Source: Anaerolineae bacterium
GTDB lineage: Bacteria; Chloroflexota; Anaerolineae; Aggregatilineales; Ch27
DNA: 64,000 nucleotides
Direction of reading: 5' to 3'
Assembly: GCA_013178165.1 (NCBI GenBank)
Contig: JABLXG010000013.1
Span: 1-64,000, forward strand
Each line of letters opens with the position of its first letter. Within the stretch, counting starts at the first letter, position 1. Both the position numbers and the translations under genes were made by a program. Positions 27,084 to 37,217 of this stretch are shown here, piece by piece. The notes beneath the pieces were generated by a model. The model worked only from the letters and a program-made list of their open reading frames with translations. It was not told where the DNA came from and did no database searches.

Positions 27084-28055
27084 CTAACCGCCAGTGGTTG
27101 GCGCAGGCAACACGTCAACATTGACGACGTTGCGAAAGTCGCCGTACAACAACCCGTCACGAATCTGCTCTGCCGCCTGAACCGCCACAGCAATCTGGGC
27201 TTCGTGAGTGCTGGCCCCCAGGTGGGGCGTATGGATGACACCGGACAACCCGATCAGCGGATAATCCGCCGCCGGAGGCTCTTGCGGGTATACATCGAGC
27301 GCCACCCCGGCCACCTTGCCCGCGCGAATCGCCGCCGCCAGCGCCTCCGCATCGATCAGCACCCCGCGGGCCGTGTTGATGATCCGCACGCCGTCTTTCA
27401 TCCGGGCGATGCTTCCGGCGTTAATCATCTGGCGCGTACTTTCATTGGCCGGAGCATGCAGCGAAATGACATCGCTCTGCGCCAGCAGTTCCTCCAGGGT
27501 GACAGAAAGAGTGCCTTCCTGCTCCTCGCCGATCTGCAGGCGGGGATCGTACGCCAGCACCCGCATGTCAAAAGCCACCGCACGCCGGGCGACCGCCCGC
27601 CCGATCCGTCCCAGACCGATGATGCCCAGCGTCTTACCCTTCAATTCAGTCCCCATCAGGCCGCGTTCCCAGCGCCCTTCCAGCAAAGCCTGGTGCCCCT
27701 GCGGGATGTGCCGGACCAGCGCCAGCAGCAGACCGAAGGTGTGTTCCGCCGCAGCAATAGTATTGCCCCCGGGAGTATTCATCACCGGGATACCCCGCGC
27801 CGTCGCCGCCGCCAGGTCGACGTTATCCACCCCGGCGCCAGCGCGGGCGATAGCCTTGAGGCGCGGCGCAGCAGCCAGAAATTCAGCGTCCACCCGCGTA
27901 GCGCTGCGGATAATCAACGCATCTGCGTCAGCCGCCGCGGCCAGCGCCTCGGCGCGGGAAAGCGAACCCGCCGTCAGATGAAAGCCATCAACCGCCTGCA
28001 AAACCTCAAGGCCCTCACGGCTGAGTTTATCCGGAATAAGGACATGAAATGACAT
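27084..28055 (-). CDS. serA: D-3-phosphoglycerate dehydrogenase-like protein
   Basis: A 323-aa D-2-hydroxyacid dehydrogenase. The NAD fold has GLGRIGRAVARR, and the catalytic triad is seen as Arg in ANESTRQMIN, Glu in DVYPQEPP, and His in HTPHLGAST. The high similarity pattern to 3-phosphoglycerate dehydrogenase (first step of serine synthesis) includes GNTIAAAEHTFGLLLAL. It lacks the C-terminal ACT and intervening regulatory domains of longer SerA proteins, which means no serine feedback domain. The ATG at 28055 has GGAG at 6 nt; an upstream ATG at 28067 is in frame but lacks a ribosome binding site. Confidence 0.88.
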   Translation of the reverse strand: MSFHVLIPDKLSREGLEVLQAVDGFHLTAGSLSRAEALAAAADADALIIRSATRVDAEFLAAAPRLKAIARAGAGVDNVDLAAATARGIPVMNTPGGNTIAAAEHTFGLLLALVRHIPQGHQALLEGRWERGLMGTELKGKTLGIIGLGRIGRAVARRAVAFDMRVLAYDPRLQIGEEQEGTLSVTLEELLAQSDVISLHAPANESTRQMINAGSIARMKDGVRIINTARGVLIDAEALAAAIRAGKVAGVALDVYPQEPPAADYPLIGLSGVIHTPHLGASTHEAQIAVAVQAAEQIRDGLLYGDFRNVVNVDVLPAPTTGG

Positions 28056-28197
28056 ACCTAGCTCCATGAAGCCAAGCCCGCGCGATCCCTAGCCGCGCAG
28101 AAGTTTACCACCTGCCCAATAAACAACAAGCAGTTGGGATAAGCAGGAGGGTACACCGGAAAGGAAGCAGGGTGCAACCAGCGTCGCGGGTCAGGGG

Positions 28198-28680
28198 TCA
28201 GGAAAGTTTGATGCGCGCTTCCAATCCGCCAAAACGGACAACATCATCCGTATACAGCAGATGGCGGTGTTGTGGTTCCAGCCGGCGACCGTTGAGAAAG
28301 GTTCCGTTGGTGCTGGCCAGATCGATCAGATACGCGGAATGCCCTTCCACCTTGACCATAGCATGTTTGCGGGAAACGCCCCGCTCGCTGCCGTTGACGG
28401 CGGTCAGGTCAAGCGTGGCGACATTCGGCGCAGTGCCAAAGATGCTACGTCCGATCAGGATTTCGTCCCCGTTCTGTACGGGGAAATCATAGGTAACGTT
28501 GTCCACCTCAAAGGTGATCGTCCTCAACCGGTCGGTGGTCTGCTTGCGCTCCCGTTCAGGGATCAACCCGCCGCTGACTTTAAGGCGCCGAGTTTCCTCG
28601 GGAACCATCAACATCTGCCCGCACACATGGCAGATCAATTCCCCTTCCCGGTTGACCGCCCCACAGTGCCCGCAGATCAT
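28198..28680 (-). CDS. Zinc-ribbon FHA domain protein
   Basis: A 160-aa protein. An N-terminal zinc ribbon (CGHCG and CHVCG, about 3-19) is followed by an FHA domain with ILIGRS, GVSRKHAMV and STNGTFLNG. The architecture parallels the protein at 6752-7327, which suggests paralogues, but the linker differs. ATG at 28680 was chosen because the ribbon begins directly there; a start at 28746 would add 22 unrelated residues. It sits between the dynamin-like GTPase and serA on the same strand. Phosphothreonine binding is inferred from the conserved SxxH motif and N. Confidence 0.87.
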   Translation of the reverse strand: MICGHCGAVNREGELICHVCGQMLMVPEETRRLKVSGGLIPERERKQTTDRLRTITFEVDNVTYDFPVQNGDEILIGRSIFGTAPNVATLDLTAVNGSERGVSRKHAMVKVEGHSAYLIDLASTNGTFLNGRRLEPQHRHLLYTDDVVRFGGLEARIKLS

Positions 28681-28773
28681 TTCACTTACCCGTCCAAACG
28701 CGATCCTTAAACCAGTGTAAACCGCAACGGTAGGCCTGTCCAGCAAAATTTATTCTGATTTCAGAACCGCGCT

Positions 28774-30555
28774 TCAAACGGTTGGCGCTTCTTCCGGCGC
28801 TTCGGGGATCGCGTCCAGCTCCTGCTGCAACCCGGCCACCTGTCCGGCCAGTTCCTCCAGAACAGCCAGATCGCGTTGCGTGTTTTCCGCCAGAACTGCA
28901 AAGTGGCTGAGCACTGGCTCCAGAATCTGCCGTCCGTACTGCAGCAAACGGTTACGCTCGCGGTCGGTCAGTTCGGCCATCGCCCGGCGGTAACCCCTTT
29001 CCAGCAGATCAAGCTGGTTGGTGAAATCCGCCTTCACATCGCGGCGCAGCCGCCGCCAGTAGTACACAGCAAAAGCCCCACCGCCGATAGCTACCGGGAT
29101 GCCGATCACCGCGCCCAGCAGGGCGAAGGCATGTACGGTCAGCGCCCCCGGCGTAGCGATGCCCAGCGCCGCCGCCAGCGCCCCCAGCACGCTCAGCCCG
29201 GCGCTGGAGCTAAAGCCGGTCAGGTTCGCCTGAAATCGTTCCTGCATGACAGCCAGCATCTCGGCGTTGGAGTAAGCGCCCATCTCCGCATCAGCAATGG
29301 CAATGGCCTCCTGCAGGGCGATCCGCTGCTCGGTATAAACGCTGCCATCCACGCCGTGAACCTGCGCCTGAACCAGGTCCTGTAACTGGCTCAGCCGGGC
29401 GATAATACCCTGCCAGTAACGACGGTTGCTGTCAACCTGAGCGTTGACATAGTCACTGGCAAGGTCAGCGATCTGATCCAGCGAGCGCCCGATCACCTCC
29501 TCCACAAACTCCTGCTGCATGGCCGCGGCATCCGGCGCCCGACCTCTGATCCGTACCTTGAAGTGCCGGTCTACAAAGCTCATTCCGCGCTGGCGGACCC
29601 CCTCGAAGATGCGCGCCAGTTCATCCGTGCTGGTGCGCAGACGGGAGTCCATGCTCTGGGCATAGGTCTCCAGTTCCTGCTGAATCCGGTCGGTCTGCTC
29701 GCGGTTACGTCCGACCAGCGCCAGCCGGTCGCGCAGGGCCTGCTGGCCATCCGCAATGCTGCGCGCCGCGAATTCCAGTTGCGTGCGCAGTTTCTGCCGG
29801 GCTGGCGAGACCTGGGCAAAGGTCGCCCGCAAGTGTGCCCGCACCGCCTCCAGCCCGCTATCCGTCTGCCCCTCCAGCGCGCGCCGCGCCGAGACCATGA
29901 AGATTAACGGCTTGAGGTTCAGGCGCTGTTCGATCTGTGCCTGCACAAAGCGGCGTACATCCGCCTGCTCCCGCGGAGCGAGCAGGTCGATCTGATTCAC
30001 GACCACGACCAGCTTCTTCCCGTAATTGCGCAGCAATTCCATGTACAGCCGGTCGGTCTCAGCAAAGGCATGCTTGGCCGAGAGCACGAAGATCACCAGA
30101 TCGCTGCGATGCAGAAAACCGCGGGCGGTCTGCTCATGCCGGACGAAGACTGAGCCGGTACCCGGCGTATCGACCAGCACGATCCCCGGCCCGCCGACAT
30201 TCGGATGTTCCCAGACACGCACACCATCCGGGCGCACCTCTGGCCGGCGGGTCACCGTCTCGGCGTACCGGATCAACTCGATGACCTCGGTGGTCGGCGT
30301 GATCCCGGTCGGCAACAGGTCATCCTGCAACAATGCGTTGATAAACGACGATTTGCCGGAGTTGAATTCGCCGACGACGACTACCATAAAGAACAGATCG
30401 CGCAGATCATCCGCCACATCGCGCAGACGCCGACGGGCCTCCTCACCATCGGGCAGGACACGTGCCAGCGCATCACCAATCTCATGCAACAGTCGAATCT
30501 CGCGCTCGCGGAGCGCCGCCAGCGGGCCATCCAGCTTCAGATCATTCACCACCAT
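28774..30555 (-). CDS. Bacterial dynamin-like GTPase (second of a pair)
   Basis: A 593-aa dynamin-superfamily GTPase. G1 GEFNSGKSS (62-70), switch Thr in TPTTE, G3 DTPG (129-132) and G4 NQID (187-190) are all present. Long helical stalk segments follow, and a hydrophobic hairpin near 445-500 (including ALLGAVIGIPVAIGGG) could insert into membrane. Bacterial dynamins fuse, bend or repair membranes; many act as pairs. It is downstream of the partner at 30615-32456 with a 59-bp gap. Catalytic motifs are intact; membrane role is from family knowledge. Confidence 0.92.
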   Translation of the reverse strand: MVVNDLKLDGPLAALREREIRLLHEIGDALARVLPDGEEARRRLRDVADDLRDLFFMVVVVGEFNSGKSSFINALLQDDLLPTGITPTTEVIELIRYAETVTRRPEVRPDGVRVWEHPNVGGPGIVLVDTPGTGSVFVRHEQTARGFLHRSDLVIFVLSAKHAFAETDRLYMELLRNYGKKLVVVVNQIDLLAPREQADVRRFVQAQIEQRLNLKPLIFMVSARRALEGQTDSGLEAVRAHLRATFAQVSPARQKLRTQLEFAARSIADGQQALRDRLALVGRNREQTDRIQQELETYAQSMDSRLRTSTDELARIFEGVRQRGMSFVDRHFKVRIRGRAPDAAAMQQEFVEEVIGRSLDQIADLASDYVNAQVDSNRRYWQGIIARLSQLQDLVQAQVHGVDGSVYTEQRIALQEAIAIADAEMGAYSNAEMLAVMQERFQANLTGFSSSAGLSVLGALAAALGIATPGALTVHAFALLGAVIGIPVAIGGGAFAVYYWRRLRRDVKADFTNQLDLLERGYRRAMAELTDRERNRLLQYGRQILEPVLSHFAVLAENTQRDLAVLEELAGQVAGLQQELDAIPEAPEEAPTV

Positions 30556-30614
30556 TCACACTCCACCGCAATCCGTTCGTCCCCCCCGGCAACCAGCATA
30601 AACATCCCCTCCGC

Positions 30615-32456
30615 TCAGGCCGGGCGCTCCCAGACGCCGCCAATCTCCCCGGCAATAGCGGAGAGTTCGCCTTCCAACCGGCGCAGGTCTGCCGCCAGTT
30701 CGCTCTGGCGGGTAACCTGGGCATCGATCAACCGGGTGAAGGGCGCGGTGACATCCTGACGCAATTTGACGCCCTGGGCAATCTGCTCCTCAGCCGCTTC
30801 CCGCAAGGTCGCCTGATACTGCCGGGACAGATCGACCATCCGCTCACTGAAGCGCCGGGCAAGTTGATGGCCGCGGAAGGACATCAGGGCCACGCCCAGG
30901 AACATCAGCGCCAGCGCCCCCATGACCAGCAACAAAGGTGTCAGCACATCCGACCAGTCGACAGACAGCGTCCCCAGCAGAATCAAGGCCACAACAATCG
31001 CCAGTTCCCAGCCCGCCAGGAGCACCAGCGCATTGCGCACGGCCCGATCCAGTTGCTCCGGCTCGACATGGCGGGCGCTGGCTGCGATCTCTTCCAGCTG
31101 CCCCCGCACCCGGCGGAGCGGCTCGCGATCGTAAGCAGCCGGCGCGCGCACTTCGCCGATCACCCGCGAACGCAGAACATCCGGCAGGTCGGCCAGCGCC
31201 CTGTTGGTGTACACCACCAGATCGTCGATGTCCTGCATATCGCGCCCCTCCAGGCGCGGCCCCAGTTCTTCGACCAGTCCCGGCAGGTCATCCAGCGGGG
31301 CCAGCACTTCGCGCGCCGCAAAGGCCGCTTCTGCATGGCTGCGCGCGCCCAGCCGCCGCGCCAGCCCGCCCAGCCCGATCAATTCGCCCAGCCCGGCGGT
31401 CACCTGCGCCAGAGCGCGAGTTGGCTGGAATAGCTCACGGATGGCATCCTCGCCCCGCTGAGCGGACTCGGCGAAGATTGCCGCCACGTCGTCAAGCACC
31501 CCATCGACGAGGCGGCGCTGTTGCCCCCGCCCGGCTTCGATCTGCGCGTCGATGTTCTCCTGCACGCTGCGGTAGCGATCGAGTGCCCGCTGCTGAACCT
31601 GCACCTGTTGCTCGGCTTCGGTCAGCACATGCCGGGCGATCTGAAGCGGCGTCTGGAGCTTCTGCCGGAGCCGCTCCCGATCATCCAACGCCCTCGTCAG
31701 GAAGTCTTCCAGCGCGGCCATGCCGCTGGCTCGCCAGCCGGCAACATCCGGCGGTTGCGCCTGGCGGCTTGCCAGGCCCTGCCGGGCCGACAGCAGGAAC
31801 ACCTGCGGCTCCCCACCAAGGTGAAGCGCACACTGGTCATGCACAAACGTCTGCACCGTCCGGCGCTGCTCTTCTTCCAGCAGGTCAATCTGGTTGACCA
31901 GCACCAGCACATTCTTGCCATAACGCTTGAGGGCCGTGAGGTATTCCAGATTGCCAGCGGTGAGCACGCGGGTGGCCAGCATCACCATCACCACCCAGTC
32001 GCTGCGATGCAGGAAGGAATCAGTGCGGGCGCTGTGCTGGGCAAAAACCGATTCCAGGCCGGGGGTATCGACCAGGCTGATAGTCTTGAGCAGATCTGCC
32101 GGGTAGAACACGGTCTCAATCCCGTCCTGGCTGGTGATACGTTCCAGGCTGGCCCCATGCCGCAGGATGGTGACATGATCGGTAGTGGGCACCGGCCCGG
32201 TGGGCAACACTTCAGCGCCCAGCAGGGCGTTGACGATCGTCGATTTCCCTGCCCCAAAAGGCCCGATCAGCGTCAGCAGAAACGGATGATCGGTGTGGAA
32301 GACCGCGTCACGCGCCTGATCGATCACCACTGACGATAGACCATCAACGCGAGGCAGGGTATCCAGCAACCGCAGCAAGACCTCATTCTCGCGGCGGCGC
32401 AGACTATCATAGGCCAGCAGAATGTCCGGCGTTGCGGCGAACAACCGGGAGATCAC
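30615..32456 (-). CDS. Bacterial dynamin-like GTPase (first of a pair)
   Basis: A 613-aa dynamin-superfamily GTPase. G1 GPFGAGKST (65-73), switch TT (91-92), G3 DTPG (130-133) and G4 NQID (188-191). It has a long coiled helical stalk and two membrane-insertion helices near 480-530 (AIVVALILLGTLSV and LLLVMGALALMFLGVAL). The downstream gene at 28774 is a divergent relative. Paired bacterial dynamins often form hetero-oligomers. The plausible transcription order is this gene, its partner, FHA, SerA. The ferredoxin gene lies 72 bp downstream of the 32457 side on the same strand but upstream in transcription. Confidence 0.92.
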   Translation of the reverse strand: MISRLFAATPDILLAYDSLRRRENEVLLRLLDTLPRVDGLSSVVIDQARDAVFHTDHPFLLTLIGPFGAGKSTIVNALLGAEVLPTGPVPTTDHVTILRHGASLERITSQDGIETVFYPADLLKTISLVDTPGLESVFAQHSARTDSFLHRSDWVVMVMLATRVLTAGNLEYLTALKRYGKNVLVLVNQIDLLEEEQRRTVQTFVHDQCALHLGGEPQVFLLSARQGLASRQAQPPDVAGWRASGMAALEDFLTRALDDRERLRQKLQTPLQIARHVLTEAEQQVQVQQRALDRYRSVQENIDAQIEAGRGQQRRLVDGVLDDVAAIFAESAQRGEDAIRELFQPTRALAQVTAGLGELIGLGGLARRLGARSHAEAAFAAREVLAPLDDLPGLVEELGPRLEGRDMQDIDDLVVYTNRALADLPDVLRSRVIGEVRAPAAYDREPLRRVRGQLEEIAASARHVEPEQLDRAVRNALVLLAGWELAIVVALILLGTLSVDWSDVLTPLLLVMGALALMFLGVALMSFRGHQLARRFSERMVDLSRQYQATLREAAEEQIAQGVKLRQDVTAPFTRLIDAQVTRQSELAADLRRLEGELSAIAGEIGGVWERPA

Positions 32457-32528
32457 GGTTCAGCACTCCAATCCAGACGGCGCAAAGCTCAGCATACCGC
32501 GTTTGAGACCGGGCGACAATAAGCGGTA

Positions 32529-32807
32529 TCAGGCATCTGAGCGGCGCCCGCCGTACCCCGGCCCCAGTCGAAAGTAGTCGTAGTTGGCCTGGATATCGGC
32601 TTTCAAGAAATCGGGGACGCTCGCCTCTGGCCAGATGGCATTATAGGGACAGGCAGTCACACAGGCGCCGCAATCGATGCAGGTCTCCGGGTCGATGTAG
32701 TAGTACGGCCACTGCTCAGGCGGCTGACCGGGAACGATGCAATCTACCGGACATACCCGGACACAACCGCCAGAGCGATTGCACAGGCCGGTGATCACAT
32801 GGGTCAT
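32529..32807 (-). CDS. Two-cluster ferredoxin
   Basis: A 92-aa ferredoxin. Cluster motifs are CNRSGGCVRVCPVDC (first) and CIDCGACVTACPYNAI (second, canonical CxxCxxCxxxCP). The first motif lacks the middle Cys of a CxxCxxC and resembles seven-iron ferredoxins with a 3Fe-4S site, though with shorter spacing. It transfers electrons in redox metabolism. The ATG at 32807 is preceded by GGGAGGAG; the ORF start at 32879 is poor. The last 25 residues (FRLGPGYGGRRSDA) form a tail. Confidence 0.92.
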   Translation of the reverse strand: MTHVITGLCNRSGGCVRVCPVDCIVPGQPPEQWPYYYIDPETCIDCGACVTACPYNAIWPEASVPDFLKADIQANYDYFRLGPGYGGRRSDA

Positions 32808-33022
32808 GACTCCTCCCTGACGTCCTGCTCCGCCGCCGGTTGCCGTTAGGCTTGCCTGATGCCTTCGCCAGTCCAACACTCACAAACTGCCCAGCAGGAG
32901 ATCACAATTTCAGTGTGAGTTTGAGCAGCTTTGTGGTAACATCTTTCCGGTGTTTTCCAGTGCAAAGCCAACTGTCACAGGCCACCACAATCCAGGTGTG
33001 GATGCAATAAGGAGAACCGTCT

Positions 33023-34174
<1,152 letters not shown>

Positions 34175-34211
34175 ACTGCCGCAACTGCTTCACCTGCCTG
34201 GTCAATCACAC

Positions 34212-34240
34212 GCCGGGGCGCTCCTCAGCGCCCCGGCTTT
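34212..34240 (+). terminator. Terminator after the phosphofructokinase gene
   Basis: Eleven-bp perfect stem (GCCGGGGCGCT with AGCGCCCCGGC) and a 4-nt loop, followed by TTT. It separates convergent genes. Confidence 0.8.
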
Positions 34241-34242
34241 GC

Positions 34243-35805
34243 TCAGACCTTCTTGGTCACTCTGAACTGGATCGGCATACCCAGCAGCAACAGCGTCTGC
34301 GCCTGGATGGTCGGGATGGCCAGCACTACCAGCGTCAACAGGGGTAACAGCGGGAAGCTCAGGAGCGTTGCCAGGACATCCCGCAACGTCCAGGGACGTG
34401 GGCGCGGCGGGCGTTGAAGAATATCCAGGATCATCACCACCGCGCCCAGAATCGAGACAATGGCCAGTGAAATCTGCAGCAGCAGAAAGAACGGCGTATT
34501 CCATTCAGCGAAGAAAAGCTCCGGGTACAGCACAAAGACCAGTTGCGGCCCCACTGTCATGATCACCCAGCCCGCCCCGGCCAGGATAATGTCGTGGGCG
34601 ACGCGGAAGAACAGCCGCAACCCTGTCCACAGGGGAATCTCCGGATACTCGATGATCCGGGCCAGCGTATAGCCGACCTCTTTTGATCCCCAGGCGTGGC
34701 GCACTGACTGCTGGTAGCGGTTCTTGAGGCTCTCCCATAGAGTTTCGCCCGCGGTTGCTTCTCCGGAAAATGGCAGGAAGACCCGCTCCAGCCTGACCAG
34801 TCCTTCCCGCTGAAAGAAGGCTTTAATGAACATATGCCATTCGTCGGCGATGACATCGCCATCCCAGTACCCGACCCCATCCAGCAGGCGCAGGCTGAGC
34901 GAGTAGGACGACATCGGCAACGGAATCCAGCCCGGTGCGGAAAGGTAGGCCAGCTCCCAGGCGGAAGAATACGCGTGCACCAGCGCGATCGACGCGCTGA
35001 TGTTCCAGATGTTGTTATGGTAGCGGATCGGCGCCTGCCAGAAGCGCAGATGACGCTGGGGATTCAGCGCAAACAGCGTGGTCAGGCAGGCAAAGTGCCG
35101 GGGATGCCAGATGGTATCGGCGTCCATCGTCGTGACCAGAATATGATCGATGTTGTAGCCTTCCTCGTCTACCAGGCGGCGTTTGATCCAGCGTGCTGCC
35201 CAGGCTTCGTTGGCCGATTTGCACTGCATCTCGCCGGGCAGCCCCTTGGGGTGAATCGTGTAATAGACATTGGCAAAGCGGGAACGATACTGCTCCTGCA
35301 GCGCCCTGGCCTTGCTGGCCGCCTCTGGGTCTGCTCCTTCCATCGCCAGGACAACCGTCATACGGGTCGTGGCATCTTCCTGGAGGGACAGAGCATCGAG
35401 GGTCCGGCATAACACCTTCAGCGGCTCTTTGTAGTTGGGGATGATCACCACATGGTGAACAAGCTCGCGGGGGATGCTGCCCGGCCCGGCCCGACGCTGG
35501 TATTCCGCCACCCAGTCGATCTGCTCCCACCGGTGGATACGCCGCAGCCCGATCACATTGGCCGCTGCCCCGACCACAAAGCGCAATGCCGTATAGAAGC
35601 CAAGCACCGCTGCCAGGCCCACCACCACCCGCGGGCGGAGGACTGCCCCGGCTACCGTCAGCAACAGGGCCAGCCAGGCCAGAAAACCGGGAATGCCATC
35701 CAGCACCTGCTCCGGGATGGCCGGAGGCGGTGAACCAGTCCAGATGGAACGCCCCACGCCAAACTGGACGCTATTTCGCCGGGTACCACTCGAACGATAT
35801 GGCAT
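34243..35805 (-). CDS. Membrane glycosyltransferase, GT2 family
   Basis: A 520-aa enzyme. Two N-terminal helices (about 41-90) are followed by a GT2-like domain: IIPNYKEPLKV, TTMDADTIWHPRHF (DxD), IADEWHMFIKAFF (catalytic ED-like), and QQSVRHAWG in the place of QxxRW. Three or four helices end the protein. The D-x-D and base are clear but the R-H-A-W variant of the last motif is unusual for cellulose synthases. Substrate and product are unknown. It lies apart from the GT2 enzyme at 13398 and is not closely similar by motif wording. Confidence 0.83.
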   Translation of the reverse strand: MPYRSSGTRRNSVQFGVGRSIWTGSPPPAIPEQVLDGIPGFLAWLALLLTVAGAVLRPRVVVGLAAVLGFYTALRFVVGAAANVIGLRRIHRWEQIDWVAEYQRRAGPGSIPRELVHHVVIIPNYKEPLKVLCRTLDALSLQEDATTRMTVVLAMEGADPEAASKARALQEQYRSRFANVYYTIHPKGLPGEMQCKSANEAWAARWIKRRLVDEEGYNIDHILVTTMDADTIWHPRHFACLTTLFALNPQRHLRFWQAPIRYHNNIWNISASIALVHAYSSAWELAYLSAPGWIPLPMSSYSLSLRLLDGVGYWDGDVIADEWHMFIKAFFQREGLVRLERVFLPFSGEATAGETLWESLKNRYQQSVRHAWGSKEVGYTLARIIEYPEIPLWTGLRLFFRVAHDIILAGAGWVIMTVGPQLVFVLYPELFFAEWNTPFFLLLQISLAIVSILGAVVMILDILQRPPRPRPWTLRDVLATLLSFPLLPLLTLVVLAIPTIQAQTLLLLGMPIQFRVTKKV

Positions 35806-35947
35806 GACTGCCGCCTATCCTGCCCTGCAGCGGGCGCGCGAACAGCAATACCGCTGGCCGCTGTATTCGCGCCCCGGAAACGTACCACCGTCAAACAAGG
35901 CGGCGATTATAGCAGAAGACTTGCAACATCGGGCAACGGCCCTGTCG

Positions 35948-37120
35948 CTATTCCCGCGACTCCAGCAGCAGTGTCAACGCATACGCGCCGCTGGTCATCC
36001 CCTGTGTTTCCTGGAAACGAGTCGCCAGGATGATATATTCGCCGGATGCCGGAAGCCGGAAGCCGCTGATCTGCGCGTTAGTCGTTGTCGGGTCAGCCGG
36101 ACTGGGCGCGTCATCGTTGGCGGCCAGCTCGTGCCCGGCCACATCCATCAGCCGCAGGTATGGATCCAGGCTATCAGCCGGATTCAGGCGGGTCAGGCTG
36201 ATCCTGACAACATCGCCCTGTTGCCCGCTGAAAGTATAGGCGACGACGGGTGAGCTATTGTTGATTGCGCCGACAACGGTTTGCGCGTAGGCGATCCGCT
36301 GCGGCCCTGCCGACGTCGGCGTTGCGCCAATCGGCATCTCAATGCGCCTGAGTGTTAACAGGAACTCCCCGCTGGTTGTCCCGGCGCCGCGCTGGAAGCG
36401 CGTGGCGACAATGGTGTACACCCCGCTCGCCGGCAGCCGGAGCTGTTCGATTCGCGAATCAGAAGGCACCGGTCCCGGCGCGTCATCATTCATCGCTAGT
36501 TCATGGCCAGCAGAATCTAGCAGCACCAGGATGGTATCCAGGTCGCCGCTTTGCCGCTCCAGCCGGATTGTGATGACATCCCCCCGCCCCCCTGTAAACG
36601 TAAAGATACGCTCCGGCTGCACATCGGAGATGATACCGGTCATCACATCCCCATAGGCGATCGCCTGCGGGCCGATCAGGGTTGGTATGGCCGTCGGCAG
36701 CGGCATCGGGGTGGCTGTGGGCGATGCCGTCCAGGTGGGCGATGGTGTATCCGTCGGCGTGACCGCCTGCGTGGGCGGTTCGGTCGGCAGCGGTATGGCA
36801 GTTAGAGCAGGAGGTATGGTTGGCAGCGGCAACGGCGTATTGGTCGGGACAGGGGGCATGGTTGGCAACGGCGATGGTGTACTGGCTGGCGGGACAGGGG
36901 ATAACGGCGGGCGTGTGGGCGGCAGGGTCGGCTCCAGGGTAGCGGTCTCAGCTGGCACAACCGTCGCCAGCAGCGTTGGAGAAGGCCCCGCCGTCACCGG
37001 GACTCGCGTTGGCAGCATTGCACCGCTGCGCAGCGCCGGCGCGTTGACCAGCGTGCAGCCTGCCAACAGGCAGACTGCCCCTCCGTAGATAAGCGCCATG
37101 CGCCCCGGCAGCCCTTTCAT
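35948..37120 (-). CDS. Lipoprotein with Pro-rich linker and two PPC-like domains
   Basis: A 390-aa protein. Lipobox LLAGC near residue 22 follows a short basic and hydrophobic signal. Residues about 30-150 are a Thr/Pro-rich linker with many PTPP-like repeats. Two C-terminal domains follow, each with TFTGGRGDVITI or TFSGQQGDVVRI, LLDSAGHELAMNDDAP or LMDVAGHELAANDDAP, and LPASGxYxIxATRFQ; these match pre-peptidase C-terminal beta domains. Such domains usually accompany secreted peptidases, but no peptidase domain is present here. ATG at 37120 chosen over 37186 because of the signal. Confidence 0.87.
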   Translation of the reverse strand: MKGLPGRMALIYGGAVCLLAGCTLVNAPALRSGAMLPTRVPVTAGPSPTLLATVVPAETATLEPTLPPTRPPLSPVPPASTPSPLPTMPPVPTNTPLPLPTIPPALTAIPLPTEPPTQAVTPTDTPSPTWTASPTATPMPLPTAIPTLIGPQAIAYGDVMTGIISDVQPERIFTFTGGRGDVITIRLERQSGDLDTILVLLDSAGHELAMNDDAPGPVPSDSRIEQLRLPASGVYTIVATRFQRGAGTTSGEFLLTLRRIEMPIGATPTSAGPQRIAYAQTVVGAINNSSPVVAYTFSGQQGDVVRISLTRLNPADSLDPYLRLMDVAGHELAANDDAPSPADPTTTNAQISGFRLPASGEYIILATRFQETQGMTSGAYALTLLLESRE

Positions 37121-37217
37121 CTCGTCCCTCACCTTTTCATGCCGTGCGACGATCCAGGCTACCCTGATTGTATAGTAAGCTGGCAAGCGGCGGCGAGTCG
37201 CCGCACACCACAGCGCC

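Noticed and set aside
26835-28052. 405-aa plus-strand frame opposite serA and its neighbour
   Set aside because: It covers two well-supported minus-strand genes and has Arg/Gln/His-rich low-complexity composition typical of antisense frames.
34243-35805. Frame opposite or paralogue of the GT2 gene at 13398
   Set aside because: Although both are GT2 membrane enzymes, motif wording and helix layout differ, so I treat them as separate enzymes and not a duplication.
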